From Lachnospiraceae bacterium (GTDB taxonomy: Bacteria > Bacillota > Clostridia > Lachnospirales > Lachnospiraceae), in NCBI GenBank assembly GCA_011959805.1, contig BLMC01000011.1, positions 1-61,617 on the forward strand: a stretch of DNA of 61,617 nt, written 5' to 3'. The position numbers were made by a program, and so were the translations under genes. Shown piece by piece: positions 34,912-44,533 of this stretch; the first letter of the stretch is position 1, and every line of letters begins with the position of its first letter. The notes below the pieces were generated by a model. The model made no database searches. It worked only from the letters and a program-made list of their open reading frames with translations, and had not been told where the DNA came from.

Positions 34912-36039
34912 TCATCTTTTATCCGTTAAACGCATTACTATTTTCAAAAGAGATTGTGCGGATTTATCCCATGTAAAATAATCCAAAACATGTTTACTCG
35001 CGGCGCTTCCTATCTGTCTATTATTGTGGCACATAACTTTTCTTACAATTTCTTCCTCATTTTCACAGAGATATCCTGATACACTATCTTCTATTATATA
35101 CGCAGGACCAGGTGCATTTAAAGCGATTACTGTGCATTCATAGAACATCGCCTCCAAAATCGCCATTCCAAATATCTCATGTGTGTTTAAATTAATATAA
35201 AACTCAGAAATTCGATATAATTCCCACATTTGATCGTTTGACATCTTATCATAGATTGTGACATATTGTGTCAAATCGTTTTTGTCAATCCGCTTCTTGA
35301 CTGTATCTGCAAGTTCTCCCTGTCCAACCATAACAAGCCGAAATCGTTTGTCCTGCTGATAAACTTCATTAAAAATATCAATCATTTTTAGTGGCTGTTT
35401 TTCCGCGGTCATTCTACCTACAAAAAGAATCAGCCTGTCACTTTCCATAAATCCATATTTTTCCAATATTTTTTTTGCGTTATATTGTAAATAATCCTCT
35501 TTTAAAAGGGTTTTGTCAAGCCCTACAGGAACTATATCGATATATTTTGCTCCCAGTACCTTTAAATCTTTTGCAAGTGCTGGTGTCTTTACAACAGTAG
35601 GAATCCTTTTATAGTATTTTACATTATTGCAAAAAAAATCCACAACCCTTCTTTTCCATACACATGGGTTGTTACTGTGCACTACCCCAATATAAGGCAA
35701 ACATAAAATCCGATTCTTTTTACACCACCTATAAAATCTGCCAAGAAATAAATAATTGTCAGAGGCGGTAATATAACATGCGATGTCCTTGTCTAACAAA
35801 TCTAACGCTACAAATGCATGTTTTCCAAGATGTTTGCATTTCAGATAGACAACTTGTATCTGATTTTTTTGAACTGTTTCTACCTTTTTATCCAAATCAG
35901 GGATAAGATGATATACAGACACGCTATGTCCTATTGCAGCCAAAGCTTTTGCCATGCCCTCCGCTTGGGAATTATAATACTGGCTTAGATTTTTTTGTTC
36001 TGTATTAAGTGATATTACCGCAAGTTTCATAAATAGCAT
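34912..36039 (-). CDS. GT4-family glycosyltransferase
   Basis: A 375-aa GT-B transferase. The C-terminal half has LFVGRMTAEKQP, the helix with MWELYRISEFYINLN, and EIFGMAILEAM with the E-x7-E motif of GT4. It works in the cytoplasm on the lipid-linked unit. Two starts are possible, ATG at 36039 (AGAGGA six bases before) or ATG at 36030, which overlaps the stop of the leftover frame at 36027-36149 as ATGA. The 36039 start is used here. Confidence 0.85.
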   Translation of the reverse strand: MLFMKLAVISLNTEQKNLSQYYNSQAEGMAKALAAIGHSVSVYHLIPDLDKKVETVQKNQIQVVYLKCKHLGKHAFVALDLLDKDIACYITASDNYLFLGRFYRWCKKNRILCLPYIGVVHSNNPCVWKRRVVDFFCNNVKYYKRIPTVVKTPALAKDLKVLGAKYIDIVPVGLDKTLLKEDYLQYNAKKILEKYGFMESDRLILFVGRMTAEKQPLKMIDIFNEVYQQDKRFRLVMVGQGELADTVKKRIDKNDLTQYVTIYDKMSNDQMWELYRISEFYINLNTHEIFGMAILEAMFYECTVIALNAPGPAYIIEDSVSGYLCENEEEIVRKVMCHNNRQIGSAASKHVLDYFTWDKSAQSLLKIVMRLTDKR

Positions 36040-36149
36040 CCCTGTCCTCTATTGTTTAATATATTTTTATCCTGTAGAAATTTTGTCCATATATCAATCT
36101 TATCACTAATATGCATAACCTCTGTCTTTTCTTTTACAGCCTTTAACGT
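36027..36149 (-). pseudogene. Leftover 3' gene tail (about 40 codons)
   Basis: In the 103-bp gap between two glycosyltransferase genes one frame is open and protein-like: TLKAVKEKTEV then MHISDKIDIWTKFLQ and so on, ending in TGA that overlaps the ATG at 36030 as ATGA. There is no properly spaced ribosome site for its internal ATG. It is best read as the retained C-terminus of a deleted gene that was coupled to the GT4 gene. Confidence 0.3.
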
Positions 36150-36874
36150 TTATGAAAAAAATCGTACAAATAACTTTTCATTACTAAAAAATAATATCTT
36201 TTTTTGGTAATAAAACCATGTCGAAGACGCACCTGTGCATTTTCACGTACTCCTATCTGACTACTTGATATTCCCCCTAGATGAAAATTAGATAACACTT
36301 GATATATTGGCGTGAAAACGATTTTATCACTCTTAAAATACCGCAGCATCAAATCATAATCCGCCGCTGAATGGTATTGTGTGTCAAATGCTCCAAATTT
36401 CTCATAAGTATCCTTTGTAACAAAACAGGTTGGATGCGTAATCATCTGCTGTGGCAAAAAATCATGATGATAAATCACAACTGCTTTTTCTCGACCATCA
36501 AGATAAGTTCGCTGCATACCATAAATTACTTCATATTGATTTTTACAATAATGATTTACCACTTGTTCTACTGTGTCCTTCTCATAGTTGTCATCACTAT
36601 TAACAATACCTATTAGCTGCCCTTTGGCTAACTTTATTCCTTTGTTCATGGCATCATAAATTCCATTATCTTTCTCTGAAATTAGCGTAAAGTCCTGCGG
36701 CAGCTTATCCATATGTTGCTTAATAATGTTAAGGGTGTTATCCGTTGATCCTCCATCCACAATAATATATTCTATATTTTTGTAAGTTTGATTCTCAATA
36801 CACTCTAATGTCTTTTCAATCGTCTTCTCACTGTTAAAACAGGGGGTGAGGATTGTCACCAATACTTCTGGCAT
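36143..36874 (-). CDS. GT2-family glycosyltransferase (WcaA/colanic-type)
   Basis: A 243-aa single-domain GT-A enzyme: TILTPCFNSEKTIEKTL, IIVDGGSTDNT, GIYDAMNKGI and IVNSDD (DxD), then HPTCFVTKDTYEKFGAFD, the usual middle motif of short WcaA-like transferases. No membrane helix. It ends next to the leftover tail at 36027-36149. Sugar specificity is not readable. Confidence 0.85.
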   Translation of the reverse strand: MPEVLVTILTPCFNSEKTIEKTLECIENQTYKNIEYIIVDGGSTDNTLNIIKQHMDKLPQDFTLISEKDNGIYDAMNKGIKLAKGQLIGIVNSDDNYEKDTVEQVVNHYCKNQYEVIYGMQRTYLDGREKAVVIYHHDFLPQQMITHPTCFVTKDTYEKFGAFDTQYHSAADYDLMLRYFKSDKIVFTPIYQVLSNFHLGGISSSQIGVRENAQVRLRHGFITKKRYYFLVMKSYLYDFFHKR

Positions 36875-36892
36875 ATTGCCTACTCCTTTTCC

Positions 36893-37891
36893 TTACCAAT
36901 AACATCCTTTTTCTACCGTCAATGCATTTTTTGGGGTCTCCTCAGCGAGTGCTCTAGTCCACGCATCATTAAAAAATGTCGCAATCTTTGTGGGATAATT
37001 ATTTTCCCACCGATATCCTTTGATACCAAACAAAAGTTGTGTTGCTCCTCCCAAATGAATCGCCTGTTTTCCTGCACTTTTTAACTTTGATGCCAATGGC
37101 ATTCCATATGCCCCACATCCAATTATTGCTGTGTCAAAATCTATATTCATTGCTTTCTCATACATAAAATCAAGCGCATCAAACCATGTAGCAAAACGGT
37201 TATCTTTCTCTCCGCACAGAGTTTGTACTGCCTTTAGTGTTCTCAAATCAAATTCTGGCAAAATCTCTGAATTTGGAAAAATCTGAGCCCGTTTTTTGTA
37301 CTGTTCCTGAATTGTATGTTCAAATGGGTGAATCACCAAAACCTTTTTACCTGCCAATGCTGCTGTCCAAGGTCTACTTGGCGCAAGCCACGGTTCTAAC
37401 CGAAATAGAAATGTTAGATCTGCTTGTGGTGCAAATTCTTCAATAATAAAATCTTCCATATTTAAGTGCCACATCGCAAGAAGATCAGCATTGGCTCCTG
37501 CATCAAGGATTAGTTCCGAAAATGGTTTAAGAAATCGGTACTCAACTGGGAAAAATCCTGAGTCTTTCCCTAGCCGGGTAAACCATTTATCTAGATATGC
37601 ATCATCTTCCAAGCTGTGTCCTTTATATTTTACCTTAAGATATCCCACGACAGTCTGAAGTTCTGTGTTGCCAAAACGACAAGCCATAAAAGGCTTTCCC
37701 TCTATAATTTTCTGATAGATATAATCATTTGTCTTTGACGGCGACAGCACCCACTTTTTTGCATAGTGCGGCATGACGGGTTCTCTATGAAAATACTTCA
37801 AAACACCATGACGTCTTAAGCACTTATTAAAGTAAAAATCCCTCCACTTCCACCTTTTCTCATATCGAACCCACTTCTCTTTTCTAGTCAT
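36893..37891 (-). CDS. GT-D-like protein of polysaccharide loci
   Basis: A 332-aa soluble protein without an assigned family. CRFGNTELQTV (about residue 71) resembles the RYGDGE motif of GT-D/DUF1792 domains. A Rossmann-like end has TAIIGCGAYGMPLASKL and HLGGATQLLFGIKG, as GT-D proteins end with a nucleotide-sugar-binding helix. It may be a distant GT-D glycosyltransferase. It overlaps the next gene upstream by 4 bp and is followed by a GT2 gene, so a transferase role fits. Confidence 0.55.
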   Translation of the reverse strand: MTRKEKWVRYEKRWKWRDFYFNKCLRRHGVLKYFHREPVMPHYAKKWVLSPSKTNDYIYQKIIEGKPFMACRFGNTELQTVVGYLKVKYKGHSLEDDAYLDKWFTRLGKDSGFFPVEYRFLKPFSELILDAGANADLLAMWHLNMEDFIIEEFAPQADLTFLFRLEPWLAPSRPWTAALAGKKVLVIHPFEHTIQEQYKKRAQIFPNSEILPEFDLRTLKAVQTLCGEKDNRFATWFDALDFMYEKAMNIDFDTAIIGCGAYGMPLASKLKSAGKQAIHLGGATQLLFGIKGYRWENNYPTKIATFFNDAWTRALAEETPKNALTVEKGCYW

Positions 37892-38715
37892 TTTGTCCCT
37901 CCCAGTCTATGTCTAACTCTGTTTATCAATCCAGTAACCTTACGAATTGCCTTCACTCTACGAATTTTAACCTCCATTAGACTCCCTGCATTTAGACGAT
38001 GTGAATCGATAATCTGTGGATATGTGCTTCTATGTTCTACTTCTGATTCATAATGATTTATCTGTCCAAACTGTGATGGGTCACGAAATCTCTTAAATCC
38101 ATATTTTTTAGATATCAGCGAAATAACAGATTGATCATGTCTATGATCTGTAAATTCCTTGTAATTTGATAATCCCATTACATTTGGTCTATCTGAGATA
38201 ATCCGAATATCTTGTGCATAATATAATACTTCATCAAGAAAGGCTTCTACTTCTGGCATTTTTTTACATACAAAATATCCCCCAATAGACTGTGGTGTGT
38301 CTGTATATCTTGTCTCATCACATCCTGTAAGCACAAAAGCATCCCTTTTTGTATTCCCCTTCTCAATTCTCTCTTGTTCTAGCGAAAAAATCATAATAGG
38401 AACCTTTTCCTGCTCCATACAATCTATCAAATATTGTATTTTATTAATATAGACAGCTCCAGAATCCGTATATATTAGATAATCACCTTCACCTAACACA
38501 TCGTAAGCCTTTCTATAAATATATGGTTTCCAGAGATAATAACCTCCACCTCTAGGAACTGATAAAATCTCTTGATTACGTCTACGAAATATTTCATCAA
38601 TGTCCTCTGGTCCATACTCAATTACCTTGTCTGCTCCCCATTGTTTTGCGGTCTTACTATTAAGTTTTTGTGCTCGTCGAAAGCTCTTATCTGCATAATT
38701 TACAGCTATTATCAT
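37888..38715 (-). CDS. Capsular glycosyltransferase-like protein with TDSG (DxD-type) motif
   Basis: A 275-aa soluble protein. SVPRGGGYYLWKPYIY near residue 53 and GDYLIYTDSGAVY near residue 77 resemble GT-A-type transferases common in capsule clusters of Firmicutes, with TDSG as the metal-binding site, and HDQSVISLI as a further conserved acidic motif. It probably transfers a sugar in the cytoplasm. It is coupled to the GT-D-like gene by a 4-bp overlap. Confidence 0.65.
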   Translation of the reverse strand: MIIAVNYADKSFRRAQKLNSKTAKQWGADKVIEYGPEDIDEIFRRRNQEILSVPRGGGYYLWKPYIYRKAYDVLGEGDYLIYTDSGAVYINKIQYLIDCMEQEKVPIMIFSLEQERIEKGNTKRDAFVLTGCDETRYTDTPQSIGGYFVCKKMPEVEAFLDEVLYYAQDIRIISDRPNVMGLSNYKEFTDHRHDQSVISLISKKYGFKRFRDPSQFGQINHYESEVEHRSTYPQIIDSHRLNAGSLMEVKIRRVKAIRKVTGLINRVRHRLGGTK

Positions 38716-38749
38716 TTATTTTTTCCTTCTTTATTTTTCTTTATGCAAT

Positions 38750-40300
38750 TTATCGAAACGCAACTGCACATGCGTCAAACTCTGCAATAGAATATCCAGC
38801 ATCTTTATAATCTGATATTTCATCACTACATATAACATAAATATCATTCATTTCTTCCTGCCTATCTGTATCCCAACAAAACTCCCCGAAATGGTCTGCT
38901 ACAAGCCACCTTGATGGATAATTTTTCCATGCAACCGTTTCTATATACAAATTTGTTGGGTATTTTGAATAAAATAATACTTGCGAATGCCTTATTCTTC
39001 CAGTTATACAGATTCTATCATTACCGCGTTCTTCCTTCAATGCAACGGCATAAATCAATGCATCTTCTGCTCCTGAAAGCTGCATCGACTCAATTGTGTT
39101 TTGATAAGTAGTAAAATAATAACCCTCAAATAAACAAAAACTAACAAAATATAAGATAAGAATCCCTTTCCAAATCCAAGTTTTTTGAAAAATATGCCCT
39201 ACAAAATAACTTCCTCTAATCAGCAAAAATAACATTGCAAGATTCATACAATTGGCTCTGTAAATAGACATTGACCGCAACAAACTAATAGCAAGGCAAA
39301 TAACAAGCCAAATAAGCAAAAATATCTCATATCCAAATCTTTTTTGCTTTCCATTACAGTACACTGTTCTAATAATATCACAAAACCCAATTACTATAAA
39401 AGGCAAGGAATAAAGATAATACAAGCCAAAAAAGGGAATCGCATTCATCAGATTATAGTCACTTTGTTTAATATATATTCTCAACAAATCCTTTAAATTG
39501 GTTAAAAGATGTGTACTATTCAACTCATCTCCTCGAAACTGCACCAAACATGGTATCGAAAAATAAGGGGTTCTTATCTCCGACAACAGTCCAATATTAA
39601 CCGCCACAAACAAAAGTAATGGAATCGCAAATATTAACAAAATTATTGCTGCACTGATCGTATATTTTGATATTCTAATTTTATGATATTTTATGCAATA
39701 CCCCAAAGAAAACCAAAGAAAAAAAGGTACAAATAACCACAATAATGCATAACAATACAATGATAATCCCCAAAATATTGCCGAAACAATCAAATACTTT
39801 TCCTTGGTAAACCCCAACAGAGAAAAATATATTGCAAATAAAATAAATGCTGGTGCCAAGTTTGCATCCAATCCCCATCTACTCATCATAATATGCCATG
39901 GGCAGACTGCAATCATCATTGTTCCAAATAATGCTTTCTTATTATCCGCAATCCTTCTATAAAGTAAATATACAACGAATACAGAAGCAATCCCAAATAT
40001 CATCTGTGGAAGTCTTATGGTAATAAGGTTTAATCCTCCAAGCATAATAAATGGAATCATTAGATACGATTCCAATGCACTCATTCCACTTCCCCAAGTT
40101 GTCAAATAAACAGGATTTGCGTATCCCCACGAGTCGGTTCCATACTTTATTAAAGAATATGCTTCATATCCAGCAAATGCCTCATCTGCATGTACACCAC
40201 ATGGTATCTTACCAATCAGAATGCTTCTGCTCACAATCGCAAACAACATAATAAAAAACAGCATCCAATTCTTTTTTATCCATGTCTTTGGTTTTATCAT
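38750..40300 (-). CDS. GT39/ArnT-like membrane glycosyltransferase
   Basis: A 516-aa membrane protein with about 12 helices. The first outer loop has GVHADEAFAGYEAYSL, the Asp-Glu pair used by PMT/ArnT enzymes, followed by RLPQMIFGIASVFVVYLLYR, typical of the PMT_2 domain. It should transfer a sugar from polyprenyl phosphate to polymer or lipid outside the cell. A short soluble C-terminal part (about 100 aa) ends the protein. It starts 14 bp after the GT4 gene upstream. Confidence 0.8.
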   Translation of the reverse strand: MIKPKTWIKKNWMLFFIMLFAIVSRSILIGKIPCGVHADEAFAGYEAYSLIKYGTDSWGYANPVYLTTWGSGMSALESYLMIPFIMLGGLNLITIRLPQMIFGIASVFVVYLLYRRIADNKKALFGTMMIAVCPWHIMMSRWGLDANLAPAFILFAIYFSLLGFTKEKYLIVSAIFWGLSLYCYALLWLFVPFFLWFSLGYCIKYHKIRISKYTISAAIILLIFAIPLLLFVAVNIGLLSEIRTPYFSIPCLVQFRGDELNSTHLLTNLKDLLRIYIKQSDYNLMNAIPFFGLYYLYSLPFIVIGFCDIIRTVYCNGKQKRFGYEIFLLIWLVICLAISLLRSMSIYRANCMNLAMLFLLIRGSYFVGHIFQKTWIWKGILILYFVSFCLFEGYYFTTYQNTIESMQLSGAEDALIYAVALKEERGNDRICITGRIRHSQVLFYSKYPTNLYIETVAWKNYPSRWLVADHFGEFCWDTDRQEEMNDIYVICSDEISDYKDAGYSIAEFDACAVAFR

Positions 40301-40314
40301 ACTGATATCTCCTA

Positions 40315-41487
40315 TTATCTACACAAAATATTATGGTATATCCCGCCAAGCTGCTCCGCGATTGACTGTCCAGAAAAACCTTCTTTTGCAAAATCTGCAA
40401 TCTGCTGCGAATTGTAGTTTTTTCTGTTCTTTGCCAACTGTAACATTGCTTCTGTTAAAGCACTTACGCTTTCTGGCGCAACCAACATCCCATTAAACGG
40501 TTTCACAAAATCATCAGGACCACCGTTTGCCGCCGCAATCACTGGTTTTCCGCAAGCCATTGCTTCGATATAGACCACACCAAAAGTTTCATATCGGCTT
40601 GGAAGCACAAAACAGTCACACTGCTGCATATAAGACGCCACCTGACAGCGATTTAGACTACCTAAAAACACTACAGAATCTATTATATCATATTCTCTGC
40701 ACCATTCTACCGCTTTTCGAGTTGCCTGTCCACCACCGCCAATAAAAAGCTTTGCTGTATCACACTTTTTAGAAAAATCTTTCCAGGCCTTTAAAAGAAT
40801 ATCCACACCCTTTTTCTTTAATTGATCATCGGTATCCATATAGCACACTGTCAAAAAACGTACTTCCTCATGCGGGTCACTTACACAAGGTTTAAACTGC
40901 TCAAAATTAACAACATTTCCAATCACTTCAATATCGTTGGAAGTCCTATATTCTGATATTAATTTTGCAAATGCATGGCTTACACAAATTACTTTTGCGG
41001 CCTTTTCAAATGCCTGTTTAATATAACAATCATTAGATTTGCGAATCTTGTCTCTATGAAGTTGAAACAATGTCGCATGTTCTGTTATCAGATATGGCAC
41101 GTTTATTTTTTCGGAAAGTCGCATTGCTGCATATCCAGCCCAGACACAACAATGTGCATGAATAATATCCGGTTGTTCTATTTGTGTATCATATTTTTGG
41201 TACAACTGCAAGATTCCCCTTGCAAATGCCTCGCGATGTCCTTCTATTCCATGTTTTAGCGGACAGAATACCTTCTTGCGATGTATTAAAATCGCCTCGC
41301 ACATTTCAGTTGTCTCTTCTGTATAGAATAAATATTCTCGAATGCATTTAACAGAATACGTATCAGTATATAGTATTGTAACCTTATTCCCTGCGTGTTT
41401 AAGTGCCAACGCCTGCTCCCAGAAAAAGCTTCCAAGAGTGCTTTTGTTCTTTGTTCTAAAGAAAGCAGGTATTATTAATATATTCAT
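40315..41487 (-). CDS. GT4-family glycosyltransferase
   Basis: A 390-aa GT-B transferase beginning MNILIIPAFF, with HAHCCVWAGYAA in the N-terminal domain and LPSRYETFGVVYIEAMACGKPVI (E-x7-E) in the C-terminal one. The frame has ATGs at 41514 and 41505 as well, but AAAGGA seven bases before 41487 and the family start favour 41487. The upstream gap is filled by an inverted-repeat element (41520-41676), so its leader RNA carries that structure. Confidence 0.85.
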   Translation of the reverse strand: MNILIIPAFFRTKNKSTLGSFFWEQALALKHAGNKVTILYTDTYSVKCIREYLFYTEETTEMCEAILIHRKKVFCPLKHGIEGHREAFARGILQLYQKYDTQIEQPDIIHAHCCVWAGYAAMRLSEKINVPYLITEHATLFQLHRDKIRKSNDCYIKQAFEKAAKVICVSHAFAKLISEYRTSNDIEVIGNVVNFEQFKPCVSDPHEEVRFLTVCYMDTDDQLKKKGVDILLKAWKDFSKKCDTAKLFIGGGGQATRKAVEWCREYDIIDSVVFLGSLNRCQVASYMQQCDCFVLPSRYETFGVVYIEAMACGKPVIAAANGGPDDFVKPFNGMLVAPESVSALTEAMLQLAKNRKNYNSQQIADFAKEGFSGQSIAEQLGGIYHNILCR

Positions 41488-41519
41488 TTTCGCAATCCTT
41501 TTCATTATATTCATTGTAG

Positions 41520-41676
41520 TACACCGTTTTCTTAATCCTCGTATGCAAAGTGCTTGATATTTGCATTAGTACAAGGCGGAGGAAGGAAGCAATGCGGTGG
41601 CATCGTTGACTGACGACAACGCAGCAATGATGCAAATAGTGAGTGCCTGGTATATGAGGAATTAAAAAACAGTGTA
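41520..41676. mobile_element. MITE-like inverted-repeat element
   Basis: About 157 bp with long imperfect terminal inverted repeats: TACACCGTTTTCTTAA (41520-41535) answers TTAAAAAACAGTGTA at the other end, and TATTTGCAT (41558-41566) answers ATGCAAATA (41630-41638). The inside has a further GCATC/GATGC and CGTTG/CAACG stem. It exactly fills the space between two glycosyltransferase genes and codes for nothing. It could be a non-autonomous transposon or a structured RNA; no related transposase is in the window. Confidence 0.6.
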
Positions 41677-42486
41677 TTAACATAATCTTAACCAACTTTT
41701 ACTCTGTTTCACGGCTTCCCATCCCATCCCATTCCGCCACATATACCAAAATCTTTTCTTAAAAAATAACTTCCGTTCTGTCTTTTTTAGCTCTTGAAGA
41801 TGCGACGCAGTCACCGATTTATCCGACATACGATACCATACTATCTGCTTATCCAGCAATCCAAAATGATAACCAGCATGCAAGACTTCCAGATTCATTG
41901 GATAATCTTCAAACCACCTATAGTCTTCGTCATAACCGCCAACCTTTTTGATAAAATCCATAGTATAAAATGTCGCAGATGGCGCCACAATCCGATTCTG
42001 AATCAATAGCATACGATATTGTTCTTTGTAGTCTTTTTTAGCAAATTCATAGCATCTATCACAATACGCTTGGATATCTGCATAAATTGCATTTGGATTT
42101 TTATCATTGAACAACTGTACCTTTGCAATGGGAAATATACCCGGATTCTCTTCGCAAAATCGAACATAACTTTCAATCGCGTCTTGTGTCATGTAGTCAT
42201 CTGCTGCAATTCCCTTATAATATTCGCCTTCTGCCACTTTTAATCCTCTGTTAATATTCGCTGGAAGCCCTGTATTTTTGTTCGATGTGACAAGCTTAAT
42301 CGCCGTCAGTTCCCCGTCATTCTCTGCAATCCACTCTTGTACCACTTGAACCGTATTGTCAGGGGAAGCATCATCTGTGATAATCAATTCAATATTTGGA
42401 TATGTTTGATTCTTGATACTATCAAGAGTTTCTATAATTGTCTCTGCGGAACGATACGATAACACAATCACACTTACCAACTTCAT
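41677..42486 (-). CDS. GT2-family glycosyltransferase
   Basis: A 269-aa GT-A enzyme with VSVIVLSYRSAETI, LIITDDASPDNT, NTGLPANINRGL and IAADDY (DxD-type). A tryptophan/aspartate patch (RWFEDYPMNLEVL) marks the acceptor side. Cytoplasmic, no helix. Its stop codon directly abuts the inverted-repeat element at 41520-41676. It follows the Wzy-like gene with a 3-bp gap. Confidence 0.85.
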   Translation of the reverse strand: MKLVSVIVLSYRSAETIIETLDSIKNQTYPNIELIITDDASPDNTVQVVQEWIAENDGELTAIKLVTSNKNTGLPANINRGLKVAEGEYYKGIAADDYMTQDAIESYVRFCEENPGIFPIAKVQLFNDKNPNAIYADIQAYCDRCYEFAKKDYKEQYRMLLIQNRIVAPSATFYTMDFIKKVGGYDEDYRWFEDYPMNLEVLHAGYHFGLLDKQIVWYRMSDKSVTASHLQELKKTERKLFFKKRFWYMWRNGMGWEAVKQSKSWLRLC

Positions 42487-42489
42487 TGT

Positions 42490-43674
42490 CTATGCCTTTC
42501 CCAACAGTTCTTTAACTTGCCAAAAATGTCCTTCAAACTCCTGTTTCTGCGCAAATGGCTGATACCAATAATATCCCATCAATACAAAGAGATAATTTCT
42601 TAAAAGATACACAGAAATAAAATGCGCCTCCATTAAATTATAAATAGAAAATACAATAACCATAGTAAAAAGAACGTTATTTTTTTCCTTATAACTCTGA
42701 TATAGCAGATAAAAATTCATTAGAATATAAAGCATTCCGGGTATAATCCCATACCAGTAAAACAGTCTGACAAATCCTGCGTCAAAATATTCCGTATTTT
42801 CAGCGGCAGCAAACCATTTCCAGTTTTCAAGCCGCGCTGCCTCAATGGCATAACAACTCTGATATCTACCATTTAATAACTTGTCCAGCTTGTGCATTAA
42901 AGAATCCGTTGTAAAATAAGTATTTTCTACATGGGAGCCAATCATAGAAAAAGCAATGCACCCTACTACTACAACTGCGCCTAACAAATAAATCCATTTT
43001 CCTTCTCTACACTTTTTGCTATATTTCATAATAGGAATCAGTCCTGCAGACATAAGCCATACCAAGAATCCAGTTTTTGAATCTGTAAACAAAAATAATA
43101 TCACATCAATTACAGGAAATAAAACAAACCAATACCATTTTGCTCTATCCACATAACAGTAAAATGCCAGCATACCCACAAGCCAAAGCATACCATGCAA
43201 GGCATTTGGGTGTCCCATGCCAAATGTATATCTTGTCTCAAAAAGCTGTTCTCCCTGACTACCTCTTCCAAAATCAGCAATCATTGAGATGCTGCCGTAA
43301 AGTCCAGTCACTGACAGTAACATTAGCAATACGCAACCTGAAAACGTGCCCCAAAACACCACCTTCATTATTTTCTTTATCTCAATCCCTTTGCACGCAG
43401 CAATCAATGCAACTACTCTTACCGCCTCATCCTTTTCATTTATCAAGTAAGAAACAAACAGGATACTGCCAGCAAGCAGGATACACACCCATTCTTTTGT
43501 TGTATATTTTGTCAAAGCGATTTTGATACAGAACAATAGAAATGTCAGTCGAAACAGTTGGCTTTCTAGCGGATTAACATAGGCACTTTTATCCACTATT
43601 ACAATCAATAGTTCTACTATTAATCCCAGCCAGAAACATATCTCGCCTATCTTCCTCGTCTGGTTCTCTTTCAT
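42490..43674 (-). CDS. wzy: Wzy-like O-antigen/capsule polymerase
   Basis: A 394-aa protein with about 10-11 hydrophobic helices and a large loop around residues 120-150 (GRGSQGEQLFETRYTFG then HPNALHG), a plan seen in Wzy polymerases that join repeat units outside the membrane. Wzy proteins share little sequence, so the call rests on topology, the GHPN loop and context with flippases and transferases. No WaaL ligase-like pattern is clear. Confidence 0.65.
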   Translation of the reverse strand: MKENQTRKIGEICFWLGLIVELLIVIVDKSAYVNPLESQLFRLTFLLFCIKIALTKYTTKEWVCILLAGSILFVSYLINEKDEAVRVVALIAACKGIEIKKIMKVVFWGTFSGCVLLMLLSVTGLYGSISMIADFGRGSQGEQLFETRYTFGMGHPNALHGMLWLVGMLAFYCYVDRAKWYWFVLFPVIDVILFLFTDSKTGFLVWLMSAGLIPIMKYSKKCREGKWIYLLGAVVVVGCIAFSMIGSHVENTYFTTDSLMHKLDKLLNGRYQSCYAIEAARLENWKWFAAAENTEYFDAGFVRLFYWYGIIPGMLYILMNFYLLYQSYKEKNNVLFTMVIVFSIYNLMEAHFISVYLLRNYLFVLMGYYWYQPFAQKQEFEGHFWQVKELLGKA

Positions 43675-43684
43675 TCTGCTCCTC

Positions 43685-44533
43685 CTATTGGATTAATCCG
43701 AGCGCTTTTCTAAGCTTCTTAAAACGTCTTGGTCTGTTCTCAAACTTGTACTGAATATAAGCGCTGCACTCTGGCAATTTTGCCTCAAATGCCACCTCGT
43801 CATTCATCCAATCATTCACTTGGCTGAGTGAAGTAAAAATAATTGGCAGCAATCGTTCTATTTGGTGTGCCTCAGAAGGAAATCCTGGATTTAACCCATA
43901 GTTCATCAATTTGTTTAAATTTCGATAAAATGCTTTGCTGTGTCTTTGTACCTGTTCCCGTCTTACAATATAACAGGCGCCCGGCGAAAAAACAAAATAT
44001 TGTGGAATCATAGGTTTTTGATAAATAAAGCGTATCAAATCATCCACATCATTAAAATACTTCTTTGGATGATTTGAAGATTGTACATACCAAGAATTAT
44101 TTTTTTCAATATACATATTTTCCATGCCAAGAAAGGCATCTCCTAGTATGTTCTGCTCATTATTTTCATTATATTTAGAATATTTATCCCAATACTGCTT
44201 TTCATCATACAAAAAAGTAAAACTTTTGTTTTGATATACCTGTTGAAAAAAATCCATAGAGCAATGCCGTCCGATCATATTTCCTTTTAACAAACAAATC
44301 ACTTCTGGCAAATAATCATAATTCTCAGCAAAAAAAGAAAAATAACTTGTAATATTATGTCCTGTGTTCTCGACATCTTTTATTTTAAGATTCATTTGAT
44401 GAAGTTTTGTTTTAACTTCCTGATTGTCAGAACAGTCATATAGCATATAATCACTGCACAATTCAATCAACTCTGTCGGTATTGTATTAAAATTATGAAT
44501 CAAAAAAAAGTTATCTGTCTTTTTCATTCTCAT
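43685..44533 (-). CDS. DUF3431-like protein, possible glycosyltransferase
   Basis: A 282-aa soluble protein. The N-terminal FFLIHNFNTIPTEL and VENTGHNITSYFSFF, then VICLLKGNMIGRHCS and YFVFSPGACYIVRREQV, resemble the DUF3431 type found beside glycosyltransferases in capsule loci. A transferase role is plausible but not shown. AGGAAGG before the ATG at 44533 and an ATGA-type 4-bp overlap with the GT2 gene upstream fix the start; the frame is open to 44581. Confidence 0.5.
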   Translation of the reverse strand: MRMKKTDNFFLIHNFNTIPTELIELCSDYMLYDCSDNQEVKTKLHQMNLKIKDVENTGHNITSYFSFFAENYDYLPEVICLLKGNMIGRHCSMDFFQQVYQNKSFTFLYDEKQYWDKYSKYNENNEQNILGDAFLGMENMYIEKNNSWYVQSSNHPKKYFNDVDDLIRFIYQKPMIPQYFVFSPGACYIVRREQVQRHSKAFYRNLNKLMNYGLNPGFPSEAHQIERLLPIIFTSLSQVNDWMNDEVAFEAKLPECSAYIQYKFENRPRRFKKLRKALGLIQ

